Source: Podaxis mareebaensis
Taxonomy: Eukaryota; Basidiomycota; Agaricomycetes; Agaricales; Agaricaceae
DNA: 64,000 nt
Direction of reading: 5' to 3'
NCBI GenBank assembly: GCA_018524725.1
Contig: JAEUWP010000525.1
Coordinates: forward strand, 186,001 to 250,000
The number at the start of each line of letters is the position of its first letter. Position 1 is the stretch's first letter. Of the stretch, positions 21,880 to 35,345 are shown one piece after another. The position numbers and the translations under genes were made by a program. The notes below the pieces were generated by a model, which ran no database searches, was not told the DNA's origin, and saw nothing but the letters and a program-made list of their open reading frames with translations.

Positions 21880-23506
21880 TCACTCTCTTGCTCTTTCCTT
21901 GCCCTTTCCCCCAATGAGATCTGGCGAGCTAGCCATCCCTGCCGATACTGCAGCACCAAGAGACGCCAGCCTCCTCACTTGTGGCGCCCTGGGGCTTGAA
22001 GGGCGGGAACCTCGAGTTGGACTACCAGGCAACGACGCTGTTGCTGTAGTCGGTGTTTGTGGCATTTGTGACCAAGGCGCACCGTCTCCAGAAGACGCCT
22101 CTTTCAATAGGAACTCGACCCATAGTCGAGAGAATGACTACAAAACAGTTGTCAGGTTGAGCGGCACCTGCCAATGAATTACAAGCTCACCTCAGTCTCG
22201 TCCGTCTTCTCCAATTCTGGGCTCTTCCCTCCGCCGCCTCCCCAGAACCCGCTCTTCCCTCCATTTTGCTGATTAGTATGACTCCCGGCTCTCTGCAGCC
22301 CAGCCTTTTCCCTCTCTTCCTCTCCCCAATTCAATATTGATCCCAACAGCGACAACATCTCGAAACGCTTGGTATCTGTCCGCGGTGTCGTTAGGAATTG
22401 AAGGAGGATGTTTGTGACCAGTCTGGCGTCAACCGAGGTCTTCGTTTCCGTTGATGAGCGACGGAGGCGCCGAAGAGCTTCGATAAGATGCTCATTCATG
22501 ATTACCGCTTCATGTCGGAGTTTTCCTATGAGCAGATTCTTTTCTTTGAGTTCTTTCTCAAGTTGTTGTGTTCGTGAGGTCATAGACTGGGATTCTTCTA
22601 ATTGGAGCTAGCGATACAAAATTAGTCCTACATTGTGATAATAATTATTGGGCCACGTACTTCGGCGTTCAATGCCCTCGACTTGAATTCTGCCAACGAC
22701 TGGGTGACTTGCACCAACTGAGATTCGTAGTCCTTGACAGCCTGCCGTAGTTCATGGTCCTTCGCTGTACGAGATGTGAGCCAACAATTCAGAATATCAG
22801 AGAAACACCAACCAGCCTGAAAGTCCTGCAACACCGACTGCAAATTCCTAGCCTTCTCCCTCTCCTTCTCCAATTCCTGCTCAACAGCCTCCTCCCCACC
22901 CTTCAGAATATCCATTTCCCTCCTCAACTCTTCCACCTCTGCCTTTGCCTCTTCCGCCACAGCTCGTTCCTTTTCCGTACTCCTCTTCCACTCATCCCTA
23001 TCCAACCGACACTGTTCTAGCTGATTCTGCAAATCGCGCACGTCGCGCTCATGTTGCAATGTCTCCTGCGCTACAACTTGCATCCGATTCCGAATATTAT
23101 CATACTTTGCATTCGCATCCTCGACTTCCTTCTGTGAAGCCTCGAGTTCTTGCTGTAGCATCCCGACTGTCTTTGCGAGGTCATCGCGTTCGGCTGTCAG
23201 TTGTTGGATGACCTGTTCCTGGCGATCTAGTTCTTCCTATTCCAAACCCACGAAAAACCCAGAGTTACACATGAGTCAAGCCGCTATATCACGAAGCCGG
23301 AGAGGAATAGTTACAGCGTCTTGTTTGAGTTTTGCGCCAAGTGTGTTGCGGATATTGGAGACCTTGGAGACGAGGTTATGGTGTTGCGCCGCTAGGTCAT
23401 CCTTCTCCTCCCGTGTCTTCCTAAGTTCTTCTCTGAGCTGCTCAATTATAGCCTGTGGGTCTTCATCGTTGGCGACACTGTGTCCGTTGGGAATGGTCGA
23501 GTCCAT
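21880..23506 (-). CDS. RUD3: Golgi coiled-coil protein with GRAB domain, Rud3-like
   Basis: Cis-Golgi matrix protein of the Rud3/GMAP-210 type, recruited by Arf1 through a GRIP-related Arf-binding (GRAB) domain. From the start at 23506 (MDSTIPNG) nearly the whole protein is heptad-like coiled coil, rich in E, K, Q and R (for example IIEQLREELRKTREEKDDL and VEELRREMDILKGGEE). It then has KNLLIGKLRHEAVIMNEHL, followed by the GRAB-like segment VDARLVTNILLQFLTTPR, KRFEMLSLLGSILNW and EEREKAGLQR. A low-complexity Ser/Pro tail ends at 21880. Introns interrupt it at about 23230-23310, 22770-22815, 22610-22665 and 22110-22190. The start is 124 bp from the divergent F-box gene. Confidence 0.87.
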
Positions 23507-23630
23507 GAGAGAGGAGATATATGTACGGAGGTAGGAAAAGGGGGGTAGTGGCACGTGGAATAAAATACATAATGAAATAACTACCAAAGATTATAAAATA
23601 AAATAATCTCCACTTCTTACCTCGACCACG
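23507..23630. promoter_or_regulatory. Compact shared divergent promoter, RUD3-like / F-box
   Basis: Start codons of the two divergent genes are 124 bp apart. The region is AT-rich near 23580-23605 (TATAAAATAAAATAA), a possible TATA-like element for the F-box gene. Confidence 0.5.
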
Positions 23631-26600
23631 ATGAGGAATCTACTTTCTCTGCCCGAAGAACTCCTCGCCTCCATTCTCTCCTACCTCGACGCATACGACC
23701 TCCTCAACTGTGCCGCAGTACGCAAATCTCCCAATTCAAAAAATCATCTTCACAAAAAATCCTAACCCGCTTCTAATTTGACTCACCCAGGCAACGAAAT
23801 ACCTCTCCCGGCTCATCTCAGACTCGTCAAAACTCCAATACACAATCTCCCTCGCAAAACACAGACTCCTCGACATCCTACCAACAACATCCCACCCGCC
23901 CTACGCAACCCGCCTTAAAATCCTACGTGATAGAGAACGCGCATGGCGCGAGCTCGACTGGAAGGGCCGGCACACTCTCCAATTACCGCCTACGGGATCC
24001 GTGTACGAATTCGTTGGGGGGATATATGGTAATGGGAGAGAAGACGAGAATCGTGTTACAGCGTCGATATCGTTTCTGGAACTCCCGTCGTCTGATCCTG
24101 GATACCTTGGGATTCCGGGGAAGAGTTTGAGGACTTGGACGCATGCGATGGGGGATGTGGCTATTATCGATTTTACTATGGACCCGTCCCAGAATTTGTT
24201 GGTTCTTGTTGCGCTCGCGCCTGCAGAGTACGTTTGCTTTCTTTTGGATTTTTTCTTGCAGTGATTGTGATGGCTGACTTTTTCATATCTTTTTTTTTTT
24301 TTTCATTTCTGTGTGCAGTTCGAAGTATATATACAACTTGCATCTGCGTACGATATCTACCAACGAGCCACATCCGAAGGCGCCGCTGCCGATTCTTTCA
24401 TGTTTGGAACGGCACCCGACGATCCCGCCGCCTCCAGAACTATTCGCAGCGGTTCGAGTACAGGTCTCGGGAGACCTTGTCGGACTTCTCATCAAAGAGG
24501 CTCCGGATCCCGTTGGTGCACACTTGGAAATCTGGAACTGGGAAAACGACCCTTACTACCCTGTAAGTCCCCCTTATTCTGTCTTCACCTTACTCATACT
24601 CATGACCCCTGATCTATCTTTTTTTGGATTTGTTATAGTGCTCGATGTCAAGTCAGCATGGGATAGATGATTTCACGTTCCTCTCGCACTCCTCTTTTCT
24701 TATCGTTCTCCCCGTTGGGCGATTCGAGGTGTACACCTTCCCAGACCCGCTTACATCGCCCTTAACGCTCTTTCGCACGTCGTCCATTGGTTCGTCTCAG
24801 AAAACTGGATGTCAGCCTATCCGGAAATACAGCTACGACTTCCCGGAACTGTCGAATGGGTATATGTATTGGTACATCTCGATGAGTTGTAACCCTGCTC
24901 CCGGGTACGTACCCTCCCAAGGCGGTCGCGCTATGAATCCGTTCCCTCCTTCGTCTTCCCCTACGGATTGGTCTTTGGGTTTTGGAGAGGGCGGCGGCGT
25001 CGATGGAAGTAATGATACTTCGTCGCCGGGGAATGAGGAACGCGAGAATGATGCGACGAAACAGTTGTATTATCCACTCCCTGACGAACGCATTCATGCT
25101 TGTTGTATTTATATTTTCAACCCTAACAACCACACCCACGTCGTCGCTGGCAATAACGTCAACAATCCCAACAATACCACCAATCACACTCATACCAACG
25201 CTACTACTACCACTACCAATGTCACGAATGGAACCAATACCAACGGAACTACAAATGGGAACTCCAACCCCAACACGTTTATAGACGACGACCTCGATGA
25301 CGAAAATCAACAAGTGCATTCCTTTGTTTTCTTCCTTAACCTCAAGACACTCCTTGAACCGCCTGAGGAGTGGTTCATGTGGCGCGAAAAAGCGGAGAAC
25401 GCGAAAAGGTTTGCTGCGCTTGCGAGTAAACTGGGACCGTTATGGAAGAGTACCTCCCCCTCGTTGGCGGTAGCAGGGTCCTCCATCACACCTTCTTCCT
25501 CGCACCCATCCTCGCCTATGACGACGCCTGCTACTTCTTCCTCGTTGACGTCATCTGCATTGATATCGTCCAGCGCGATGTCGTTAGAGTCGAGCTTATA
25601 CGCGTTGAAGAGGAAACAGGAGGAGAGCGAGTTGAGGGATGCGAAGGTTAATGGCGGTGGGGGTGTGGGTTCGAGTGGGAAGAAGAAGAGGAATGCTTCG
25701 TCTTCGTCGCTGTCGATTGAAATTCCCATTGGTGTTCCCGCGGGGAGTACAACTGGGAATGGTGATGGTCCAGTGCAGGTGCCCGTATTCGGTGCGATGT
25801 CGGCTTCCCCGGTGTTGTCTACACAACCTGCTAGTGCTGTCTCCTCGCCTCTTTCCTCCCCGGCACATGCGACTGTCACTTCTGCTACTACCGTGTCCTC
25901 TTCTTCGTCGGCAACTGTTTCGACATACCCACCATTTCCGACCTTTACCACCCCTTTCTCGAACGCCAATGGTAGCAGTCATAACGGTTCAGTCACGAAG
26001 TCTTTGTCGAGCGTCGCAGGGTCGAGTAGCTTCACCTTTGGTTCAATCGGTACGAGCAAGGACGGCGACGAGGACAAGAAGGCGGCTCCGGGTTCGCCTG
26101 AAACGTCCAAGACGACAAGTACAATCAACGGATGGAAATCTGCGTTTGTGCATCAATCGCCTCGACTTGTAGGCCCATCTTCTTCAGTTGGATCTTCTTC
26201 CTCGCTAGCCGCTTCGACTTCACCCTTGGCATCTACATCTACATCTACATCTGCGTCCGCGTCCGCATCTGCTTCTGCTTCTATGTCGACTACATCCTCC
26301 CCAAACAAAGGCAGATCAACATCCACACCACCCTTAAGTAGTCATAGCTACACCTACCCCCAATCCAACAAATCAAACTCCCACTCCTCTACATCAAACT
26401 CCACCTCCGCTACTTCTTCCTCTTCTTCAATCTCTCCCCTTTCCGCCCGACTCCATTCTCAAACTCACCATCAACCACGCTCATACTCTGCACACCACCA
26501 TAGCCAACCCATTCCCTGGGAAGCCTGGGGTCCTTCGAGCACGAGATGGTTCGAAGAGTGTTTGAGTACGGATTGGCAGCATGCGATATATGGGTTGAGG

Positions 26601-28260
26601 ACTGTTGAGAGTGTTAGTGTGAGGGAGCGGGAGAGGTTGGTTGCGAGGATGAAGATGGAGAGGGAGAAGCGGGAAATGATGAGGGAGGTGGAGGTGAAAG
26701 TGAATGGGGTGTTGAGTGGGAAGAGGGATAGGAAGGGGAAGGAGAGGGAGAGGGAGGTTGATGGTGGTGTTGATGGTGATGGGACGGGGAAAGGGAAAGG
26801 GAAGCAGAAGGAGGTGGAAGTAGGAGTGGAGGAGGATTCTGTAGACGTGTGTGATGGGAGGGACAAGTTGGCGGTTAAAGCTAATGGGAGAGGGAAGGCG
26901 ACGAAGGCGAAGAGGAAGGCAAGTGAAGGTGCGCGGGTTGAGTCAGATGCACTTATTGATGAGGCGCAGGAAGGAAATGTGGAGCTGAAAACTCAGTCAG
27001 CTTCGAGAGACTCGAGTGATGTTGTGGAAGGAGCTCGCGAGGTGAATGAAGAGGAAAATGTTGATCGACTGAGGTTGGAAGGATTTGCGATCAATGGGAC
27101 CATCACCGATGCTGGAAGTAGCACTGGTGATCCCTCGGCATCCTGTTCAGTGTCAAGTAACGGCATGAACGACACCACGGGGACACACGGCCAACAACCA
27201 CAAACGGCATCATCATCATCATCGGTACTACCAGTGCGGCGAAGACCACGGCGGTTCCTACGCGTAAGGGATTTCAATCCTTACTCGCTAAAACTTGCAG
27301 AAGCAGAGGAGGCTGCCGAACATCAGAACGTAATGACTACACAAGTGAACGGAACTCATACCGACTCAATCTTGGCGTCGAGTATAGGAAAAGGAAAAGG
27401 CAAGCAACGCGCTCTCCCGTCTCCATCTCCGCCCCTTCCACACCTATATTCATATCCCTATCCAATCCACCTCAACATCAACTCAGCCTTTTCTCATCCA
27501 TACCTCTCCGATGGTTCCTCAGTCATCCCTTATACCCCATCTCCATCACCATCCCTCTCAGAAGCACTCCCGAACTCCAGTCCGAACGCGGCGATCAGCA
27601 ACAGTGATCGGAAATCCAACATTTGGGGCAAACGGCGCGTTGTGCGTGAGCCTTCTATAACCCCTGTGAAAGGTGTGTTCAAGAAGGATATCGTGAGTTG
27701 GTTGCCGTACACCGAAGTTGTGTCGGAGGAAACATTCGAGGTTACGGATGTAATGATGGATGACTGTCGGCTGCTTTTGTTGAAGGTATGTCGCAGTTTT
27801 CCCGCATCTTTTTCTCCTTTCTCCTTTCGTCGCTTCTTCAGAAATGTTCCTTCTTTGACCTGGCCGTTTTGGCTACGGGTAGAACCATTCCGGTCCGTAG
27901 TTCCTGCAATTTCCACCGTGAAGGGAATGGTTCTTACGAGTGATGTCGGCGAGCTCGGTGCTCCTTCGACTTCTACCTCCTTTCATTGCCTCTTGCTGCC
28001 GTTTTGTCACTGGACATTGCTTTCGTGGCAATCCCTTCATCATAACCACCGCCAGGAAAATACGATCGACCCGTCCTTGGTCTTCTTTCTCCTTTTCCAC
28101 CCGCCCATCGCTTTTACCTCTCTTCCGAACCTACTTTTTCGATCTCTCCTCCTTACCTGTATCCTCAATTTTCTGATGGCGGCATTGGAAACTCACATCA
28201 TACTTCTCTTAGCGGGGGCAGATGGGCAAACTTGAAAGTGTGGAAGTATTGATGATGTAG
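23631..28260 (+). CDS. Large F-box protein with a Ser-rich low-complexity middle
   Basis: Presumed substrate adaptor of an SCF ubiquitin ligase; substrate unknown. The N-terminal F-box is LLSLPEELLASILSYLDAYDLLNCA, with an intron right after it. Five exons fit: 23631-23717, 23791-24227, 24319-24562, 24639-27785 and 28213-28260, giving 1320 aa. Residues about 30-420 look globular and could form a beta-propeller-like domain (inference from FLSHSSFLIVLPVGRFEVY and similar strands). The middle (about 25450-26470) is dominated by S, T, A and N, with short tandem triplet repeats at 26230-26285. Conserved islands follow: WEAWGPSSTRWFEECLSTD, RRPRRFLRVRDFNPYSLKLA and REPSITPVKGVFKKDIVSWL. The last intron is 427 nt and the last exon encodes RGQMGKLESVEVLMM. 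Many shorter frames overlapping this exon on both strands are shadows. Confidence 0.85.
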
Positions 28261-29651
28261 CGCCCACCAATAGTGCGATGATACAGGGACTTGAGGAGAT
28301 TTTTTTTACATGCCACGCACATCGGAAGCATCAACGTTTTTTCGAGGACCTGCATCAGAAAAGTATTCATAGCAGAACGAGAACCCGGGACATTTCTTCA
28401 CCCCTCCTGTTTCATTCATAGTTTAGCATGTCACCAAGATCAATGTAATTGTCGTCTATTCTTTCCTCTCACTTTCCCTTTGGCATACCACCCTGCGCTA
28501 TAATGGTATCTATTTAACAGGCTTCGTCTTTCTCCACTCCGGTTTCTCGGACAACTTGTCGCTTTGATTATTTGTCCAAATTTAGTTCTCAACATTTTAG
28601 TCTTGTTGGGATCAAGTATCAGGTTTAGTGGCTGCCTCCGAACTAACAAGTATCGGACGAGTTCCTCTATTCGGACTGAATTGAACAGGAGCGGTGACCC
28701 GGATCGAAGGCGCAGAAAGCCTCTGCGAAAAGCGAAAAAACTCCTATTCAACGGAATGGTCGGCTCGAGTTGACTATATCTTCTTCGGACTCCACACATT
28801 CGTGAAATACAAACGATGACATTTCTAAGACGAGCTTAACGTGACGTGTTAAAAAGGCATATAACCTCCCGAGGTTAGTGAAGTTGGGATGGTCACGATT
28901 TTGCCGGACCCGTTGTCGCTACAAAGTTTTAGGGTTCCGTGTCGGGACGGACTGTTCTGGACTGAATAACATGCAGGTTCAACGCTCTCCTCTCATATGA
29001 TCACTCCATTATGGATCCTTCATTGATACTTAGATAAGAGCAAGGAGCGGTCTCTCTATGTCCGTACTAAGGTTAGCCCAGGTTCTTCCACAGGGCGACA
29101 CACAAGCCGACAAGGGCGAAGTCGGAATAGTGTGTGCATAGGAATAAACTGGGAATAAAATGGCGTCAAAATAGCCGCTAGTAGCCAAATAATGCCGTTA
29201 CGAGCGCCGTTTAGACATCGACGGCATAGCTGATACCAGCTGATACGCTTGCAGGCTTTCGACCTCGACATTTATTTACCACAAAATGACATCAATGCAT
29301 CAGCACACCGGGCAACATGAAAGGGGTTCTGACAGCGAAAAGAAGAATATTCATGTCGGCAGCTCTAATCTTGTGTCTTGGAGCCACCCTGAGACAGGAA
29401 GCACAGAGAGCCGAGTTCTTAGCACTTCGTGACTTGCTTGGCACATTTACGCCAGCGGCGATGCACGAAGATCAGGTATATTATTAGTTTCGCGAGCCGG
29501 GGGTAATGAGGTGGTAACAGGTGCACCACCACACGAGGACGGAAAGGATAGGCTACCAAAAAAACAAATACATGCCATCGCAGTGATACTGGCCGATGAA
29601 GACGCCAACCTATCTTTACTGTATCCAAGGGGAAAGGGAAGCAAGGAAGCT
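28261..29651. other. Intergenic region, no gene recognised
   Basis: About 1.4 kb between the 3' ends of the F-box gene and the dihydrouridine synthase. Short frames on both strands show no family motif, and no tRNA or repeat was recognised. Confidence 0.45.
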
Positions 29652-30924
29652 TCACTCAAGCATGGACAATCCTAGATCTCCTTCCAAAAGGTCCGAGCCG
29701 TGGACTTCATCATCGCTGTCTTCGTCTTCCGTTTCCCTAAGGTTTGGCGAACACCTGGGACTGCGCCCACGCCACCTTTCGACTTTGGAGCAAACGAGGT
29801 GTTCTATCTCCCCTACCGATTTAGTGGCCGACAGCGCAACTTTGAATTTGTTGAACCAAGGTCTTCTACTGCTGGGAAAGGAAAGATAACCGATAAGAGT
29901 AACGTGATGGGTTTTATTTCAAGACCGTACCATTGAAATTCAATAAAATGTCGAACGTGGGTTCGGACTGTTTTGAGGGAAGCAATCCCAGGATACCGGT
30001 TGCATAGGGAAAGATACTCGAGAGATATGTCAACAGGATCCGGTATTGTTTTCGTAAATACGCTGCATGTGCGTGGCTCAGAAAAGCACGGGCGCTCGGA
30101 GAAGGCACCCACCAAGGATTTCCGAGCAAAGTCTCACCGACCATGACCCCATCGGCACCAGTTAGGGATAAATTATCCCATAGATCAGTATGGGCGCGCA
30201 CATTCCCATTGCTGATAACTGGAATAGACAGGCCCTCTTTCAGCCGCTTAACCTCGCTGAGATCTGCGGCTCCTTGTCGACGCCTTCGAGCAGAAACAGT
30301 GCGTGCATGAAGGGTGATCCATGAGGCGCCACAACCTTCTAATCTCCGAGAAAGGTCCAACGTCTTCTGGTTAGGCTGACATAGACGCAACTTGACGGAC
30401 GTAGGTACCGTGAAGGATTTTGCCATTGAGGATACTATACGATCAGCTTTTCAAGACATTATCTTTCAACCATCTCATGGATCCTCATACCTATTGATTC
30501 TACTAGAGGCCAGTCACTTTGGCCCAGCAAGTAGGCACCAAAGTGACCCTCCCGTGCATGTTCTTGAGGGCATCCAAGGTTTAAGTCTGTTCGCCTTTGC
30601 ACATTTTACCAGGACTCATGAATGACGCGGACGGAGGTTACCTATTCCATGGCAATAGTTCTGTAGCATCCGGCCAGCTTTGACAATAGTGTCCGGATCG
30701 TGTCCGCAGAGCTGTACAACAACTGGTTGGTCGAGGCCAGAAGAAACAGTAGACAAATCTCTAAGATGATACTCTAGGTATTCTTGTTCGTTAAGCAACC
30801 TGTTTGGCATGAGCATCTGAGTATACGCGAGAGTAGCGCCGTGTCTGCGCGCAAGAAGACGAAAAGGCAGATCCGACTGGCCCACCATCGGCGCTGCAAT
30901 GAACTTGAGGTGGGTTCTTTCCAT
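29652..30924 (-). CDS. tRNA-dihydrouridine synthase (Dus1/Dus4-type)
   Basis: FMN enzyme that reduces specific uridines of tRNA to dihydrouridine using NAD(P)H. The start at 30924 gives MERTHLKFIAAPMVGQSDLP, with the APMV FMN-site motif. QPVVVQLCGHDPD follows, then DLNLGCPQEHAREGHFGAYL with the catalytic Cys in NLGCPQ, then SVKLRL, ASWITLHARTV, IPVISNGNV and GADGVMVGETLLGNPCVF. Exon joins run G|AC at about 30600 to 30650, then about 30490, then TG|C at about 30065 to 30108 (giving GNPC), then a last intron at about 29880-29925. The C-terminus reads RRPWFNKFKVALSATKSVGE and ends in an acidic tail at 29652. The family assignment is firm. The subfamily is uncertain: the GCPQ region looks like Dus1 and the HART...NGN region like Dus4. 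Confidence 0.9.
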
Positions 30925-33900
30925 TGTCGTCGGAGTGGTGGTGATGATGGGATCCCAAGAGCTTGAAGAGAGAGATGTGAATCTTTCTCACGATTGTATG
31001 ACAAATCCATCATAGTACTCCTGCCGTTCCATCGCTTTGTCTACCGCTTGTCAGCTCATGCCAGGATCCTTAACGCCCTTGCTGCTGTGATCTCATCTAC
31101 CCTACAAAACCCAGAAGGAGCTTTCGTTACCACGAGTTGTGCCTCATCAGCTGACTCGCCACAGCAAACATTGGTTCAGGGAAATAATTGTCGTACAACT
31201 CCATCCCGCCGAGTAGAAGACATGACTGCATTGATGATCAACACTCATCAAACACTGTCGAGGCTGTTTTCTCACCTTGTTTGTCAAAAGGGGAAGGTTA
31301 ACACCTCATTGGCGACTGGCCACCCTGTGACACTTCAGCATTACCCATGATGTATCCCTTGCCACTGTGATCTTTAATCTCTGGGGATAATTTACGGCAT
31401 TCATGCGAGGGTGCATTGCGCCGAAAGCCATGCTTCGTTCACCTGGCGTGAGTCTCCAGCAGATGCGGATGTCCCACTAGGACCATCTGATCATCTGCGT
31501 TTGAACCCAAAAGAAGATTACCAACACTGTGACCATGAGTTGAGGCGGTCATGTCGGATAACTTCGACATTCTCGTTCCAAGAAAAGAACCTGGCGAGCC
31601 AAGAGAATAGGGACTGGCTATATTATTCCACCTGTGAGCGGCTCGCCTTTTGGCTTTTCCTTATTGAATAGTTCATCCAGCTTTCTCAGGTTTCTAATAC
31701 ACAAGTCGCGGGCAGTGGCCTTCTATTTGCTGTTTCTGTCAAACCTAAAGTACACATTCACGTACTTGGATATTCTGGACCATGAGGTTGGTTTGAGTTC
31801 CGTGATCCTGTTTTCTCTACGTCGACAAGCTGTGTCACACCCTGCCGTTCATCCCCTTCATCATGTTGCGGATCAAGGGTTTTTATCTAGCCATTAAGTG
31901 GCAGGGTAAATTCAGAGATATGGTCAACCCACGCCGAGGTTAACGGCAGAAAGAAACGTATCCTTTCTGGACGTTTTCCCCTTGAAGGGACTGCAAAACA
32001 TCTTTTGTGGCTCCTTCCCTACAAGACAGATGATTCCTCGATGGTCATTACTTTCCCATCCTTACGCCCCCAGGTTCGGTCCGAAAGAAGGGTGTGGCGC
32101 CACGACATGGTAAATTGGAACACATGTAAATGCGACTGAACTATCAGAAGACAGCCCGCTAAGTGTGAGACGGCAGTGGGCCGTCATTGGCTCCTCATTC
32201 GCTGTCAGGCCCGAAGCGCGGTGATTTCATGTGCCAACGCTTGCAGTTGACGATTGTTTTTTCTCACCAGCTCATCTCTTGGTCAATCTCAATTCCGTCG
32301 GCGCAGAAGAGAAGAACGGAAATAGGTATTTTTATCTTCCTTCAGCTTTCCGTTGCTGATCTGTGCTACGTAAAGCATGCCCAAGAACAACCGTGGGCAT
32401 ACGCCGCTAGATTTCGTGAGGTTCGGCGAAATCTGAGGTAGAAGCTGTTCTTAGAAACGCCTGCAATATCCTTTGCTATGCCTCCTGGTGACGTTAACCT
32501 TTGATGGATTCTGACAATTTCAGGAAGCTTCGCGGGTACAGGTAATATTTCTGGATCTTCCCGTTATGTGATAACTCCACCCAAATACCTTCTTGGCGCT
32601 CGTGGATACACATGATACTTTTGAACAACGCACCGTTTAGGACCAACTCGGCGTCATGGCAGAAGTAGGGTCAGATTGACTTGTTGACGAGATTGTTGGA
32701 CGTGACATGGGACGTCCATCAGACCAGGACCGGCGGCCGAATCATACTCTGGGACTATAGGAGGTTGGAGGGCCACCAACTGCCAGCAAAAGCGTCGCAG
32801 CCGATCAGATCACTGACCACATTTGTCAGGCCTTCAGGGGTGCTTCGAACCTTCGATGATGGAAACGTTCTCAAATAATCTCCGGCCTATTAACTTACCC
32901 ACCCCCACGGGGGAAGATTGAACGGCACCGGTCACACAGTCTAATTCGGACATTCCCAGTCTTGACACCCTGCTATATGTTCCAGTCATATTCCGAAGGG
33001 GGGGGGCATATGACAAGGTGTTGGCTTCTGGCACGCGATTCCCTGCGACCGCGCCGAAGATTCGGAATGGCTCTCGCCTATTATCTACTCCGCGCCGTGA
33101 TCTCGAATATTATGCCGAAAAGTCAGGCAGGGTATTTGACATCGGGATAGAGGGCGTTGGCAGGTATGAAATCATCATCGGTGGTATGGATGCAAATACC
33201 GATCCATGATAAACATAAGGTTGGATAGGTGCGAGTCGTTAGAGCAAACACCGCCGCTTGCGAGCCACCACAGCGGAGGATGGGTCGAGAAGGCAAAAGA
33301 TCAGATTCTTGACTTCGCGAGAAGTGTGGCTTTGAACTACGACGCGGTAGCCGTATGAAGAGTTTATCGACCCACGATAGTGGTAGAGGCGTTAATCGGC
33401 ATCTCCAGAGACAAAGCTTTGTAATGATGTTGTGTAGCTTTGTTTTACTTGATGACTGTTTCTGGGGGCTATTAATTTTGACGTATTGTATAGGGATTAT
33501 TCACAGTTGAAACTGAGCGGTTTGCTGCACTACATTATTCCTTCTGATCACCGGCTTCTTATGGAACGTGTGGGAATACTTGAACACGTTTTGGCGAGTA
33601 GGTCGTTTTTAGATGACACACAGGCACAGTCGTCCTCATTTTTTCCAGCAGTCAAACCCGGTGATCTATCCTAGCCCAACCTCTCTAGGTGAGACATCTA
33701 GCGTACAGGGATGGCCCAACTCCGGCTTAAAACACCGAGAAACTAAAAAACGGCAGTCGTATCTCTTAGAGGATTTCCGATACCGGTATTGTCATTATCA
33801 AAAGAGTGGGCAGGCGAGGAAGAGTGTACACATGATATACTGGTGGCTACAACAAAACAGGCAACAAACCCTATATGTACAAATCACTACCAGTTGGTCT

Positions 33901-35345
33901 CCAGCACTTGGCGACGATAGACCAAAAGGAAATGCGCGAACGATGATAATCAAATAAATACCGTCATGCACAAAGTTCGACCCGAGCCTGATAAGTACAT
34001 CGAAGACGGGTCGCAGAGCAACTCGCGGTCCGCCAACGGCCCGCTTGGACGTAACCCTGTCCTGTCCTCGCCTTTCAAGGCCCAGATTGACACCGAAACT
34101 GTCAATATACTGAGCCTCGTTTCCTTGCGTCATAGACTCCCGGCTTCCCAAGGGCTCTTGTATCCGAAATGAACGCAGGAGGAGTGCGTCAGAATGTGGC
34201 TTTCGTGATGCATCATCACGGGTTAGTGCGGTGATCCACTGTCCATCATCGACATCAATGACTTCCACACTACGATCGGCAGTCCTGTCGACTAGTGGCA
34301 CTGTTGTGTGCCAAATTGAGTTCACTTCTAACGAGGCGTGGAAACGCGTCGTAACCAGTTTCAGGATTTCGTCTGAAACGACCCCCATACGTGCCGCGTC
34401 GAAGGGGTGTTAAAAGCCTCGGTGAATATACCAGCGAGACGGCCGTCTGATCTTTCTTCGAGTAGCCCTGCAATCCTTCGGATCCTAATCTAATTGTGAT
34501 CATCTGGAAGGCCAACCGTCATTATGTGCGTTTCTCCATGCATTTATCACCGCATGACACCGCCTTCGGCCTCCCAAGGAACCAGGAGGAACCCCGTGTA
34601 CGTTTAGGATCGTGACGAGCATCCCTAGATAAGGCGCTGAGGAGTGCATTTCATGTACTCCGATGTGACACCATGAGGGAGGGACTTATCTTTACGATCC
34701 GTTAGAGTTTTTACTATTATCATTCACTGTAAGTGGTCAAAACCCGTGACGCCACATGGGCTTGTACCTCGGATTAAAACGGAACCTGTCATTCTTGAGC
34801 TTGCAGCACCAAGAAATTACCGGCGATTGGATGAGATCATATACAGTAACTATGATTGGCAATTTAGTAAGCATTTTCGAAAAACTAAGATCGGCATTAT
34901 AATACTTGACGAATGTTAAGATAGATAGCCTTCTTGAGGATAAGAAATTTAAAGATTTACGGTCATATCAGATGCAACAAATTTATGTGATATTGCGAAA
35001 GTGAGAAACATTGCAGTAAAAATACAGATTGTCAACTGTAAGCCACGAAGAACATAGTATAAAAGCCCGAGAAGCACATAATGTGAATGTACATCAACTA
35101 GGACATAGATAAAGTCCAGAGTTCTATAGATATCAAAGCGAGAATGTGAGGGCGAGATGAAGAATATCCAGGCGAATATGATGCAGAACAGCAATACGGA
35201 CGTCGCTCAAACACCGGGACTGACACGGGGAAACGTGGGAAAGTGCGGGGTAGTGTGGGGTTCGGGATGTTAGGGAAAGGTTGCACACAGGGCGGGAAAG
35301 GCGGCATTTTCGGGCGTGAGGGGTGAGAAGAAAGCATCGTGTTTC
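30925..35345. other. Gene-poor island, 4.4 kb
   Basis: No convincing gene between the dihydrouridine synthase start and the dehydrogenase stop. The longest frame (33798-34388, minus, 196 aa) has no recognised motif, overlaps plus-strand frames and ends in a Cys-rich hydrophobic stretch; it could be a relic. Base composition is mixed, with an AT-rich part at 34850-35060. No terminal repeats, tRNA or known transposase motif was seen by eye. Confidence 0.45.

Noticed and set aside
22754..23211. Plus-strand Leu/Pro-rich frames
   Set aside because: Antisense shadows of the coiled-coil Rud3-like coding sequence.
25307..25982. Minus-strand frames up to 220 aa
   Set aside because: Shadows of the GC-rich, Ser-rich F-box exon; composition mirrors the sense codons.
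27786..28235. Continuous frame past the F-box exon to 28235
   Set aside because: Low-quality Phe/Ser/Leu-rich translation typical of a pyrimidine-rich intron; splicing to 28213 gives a better C-terminus.
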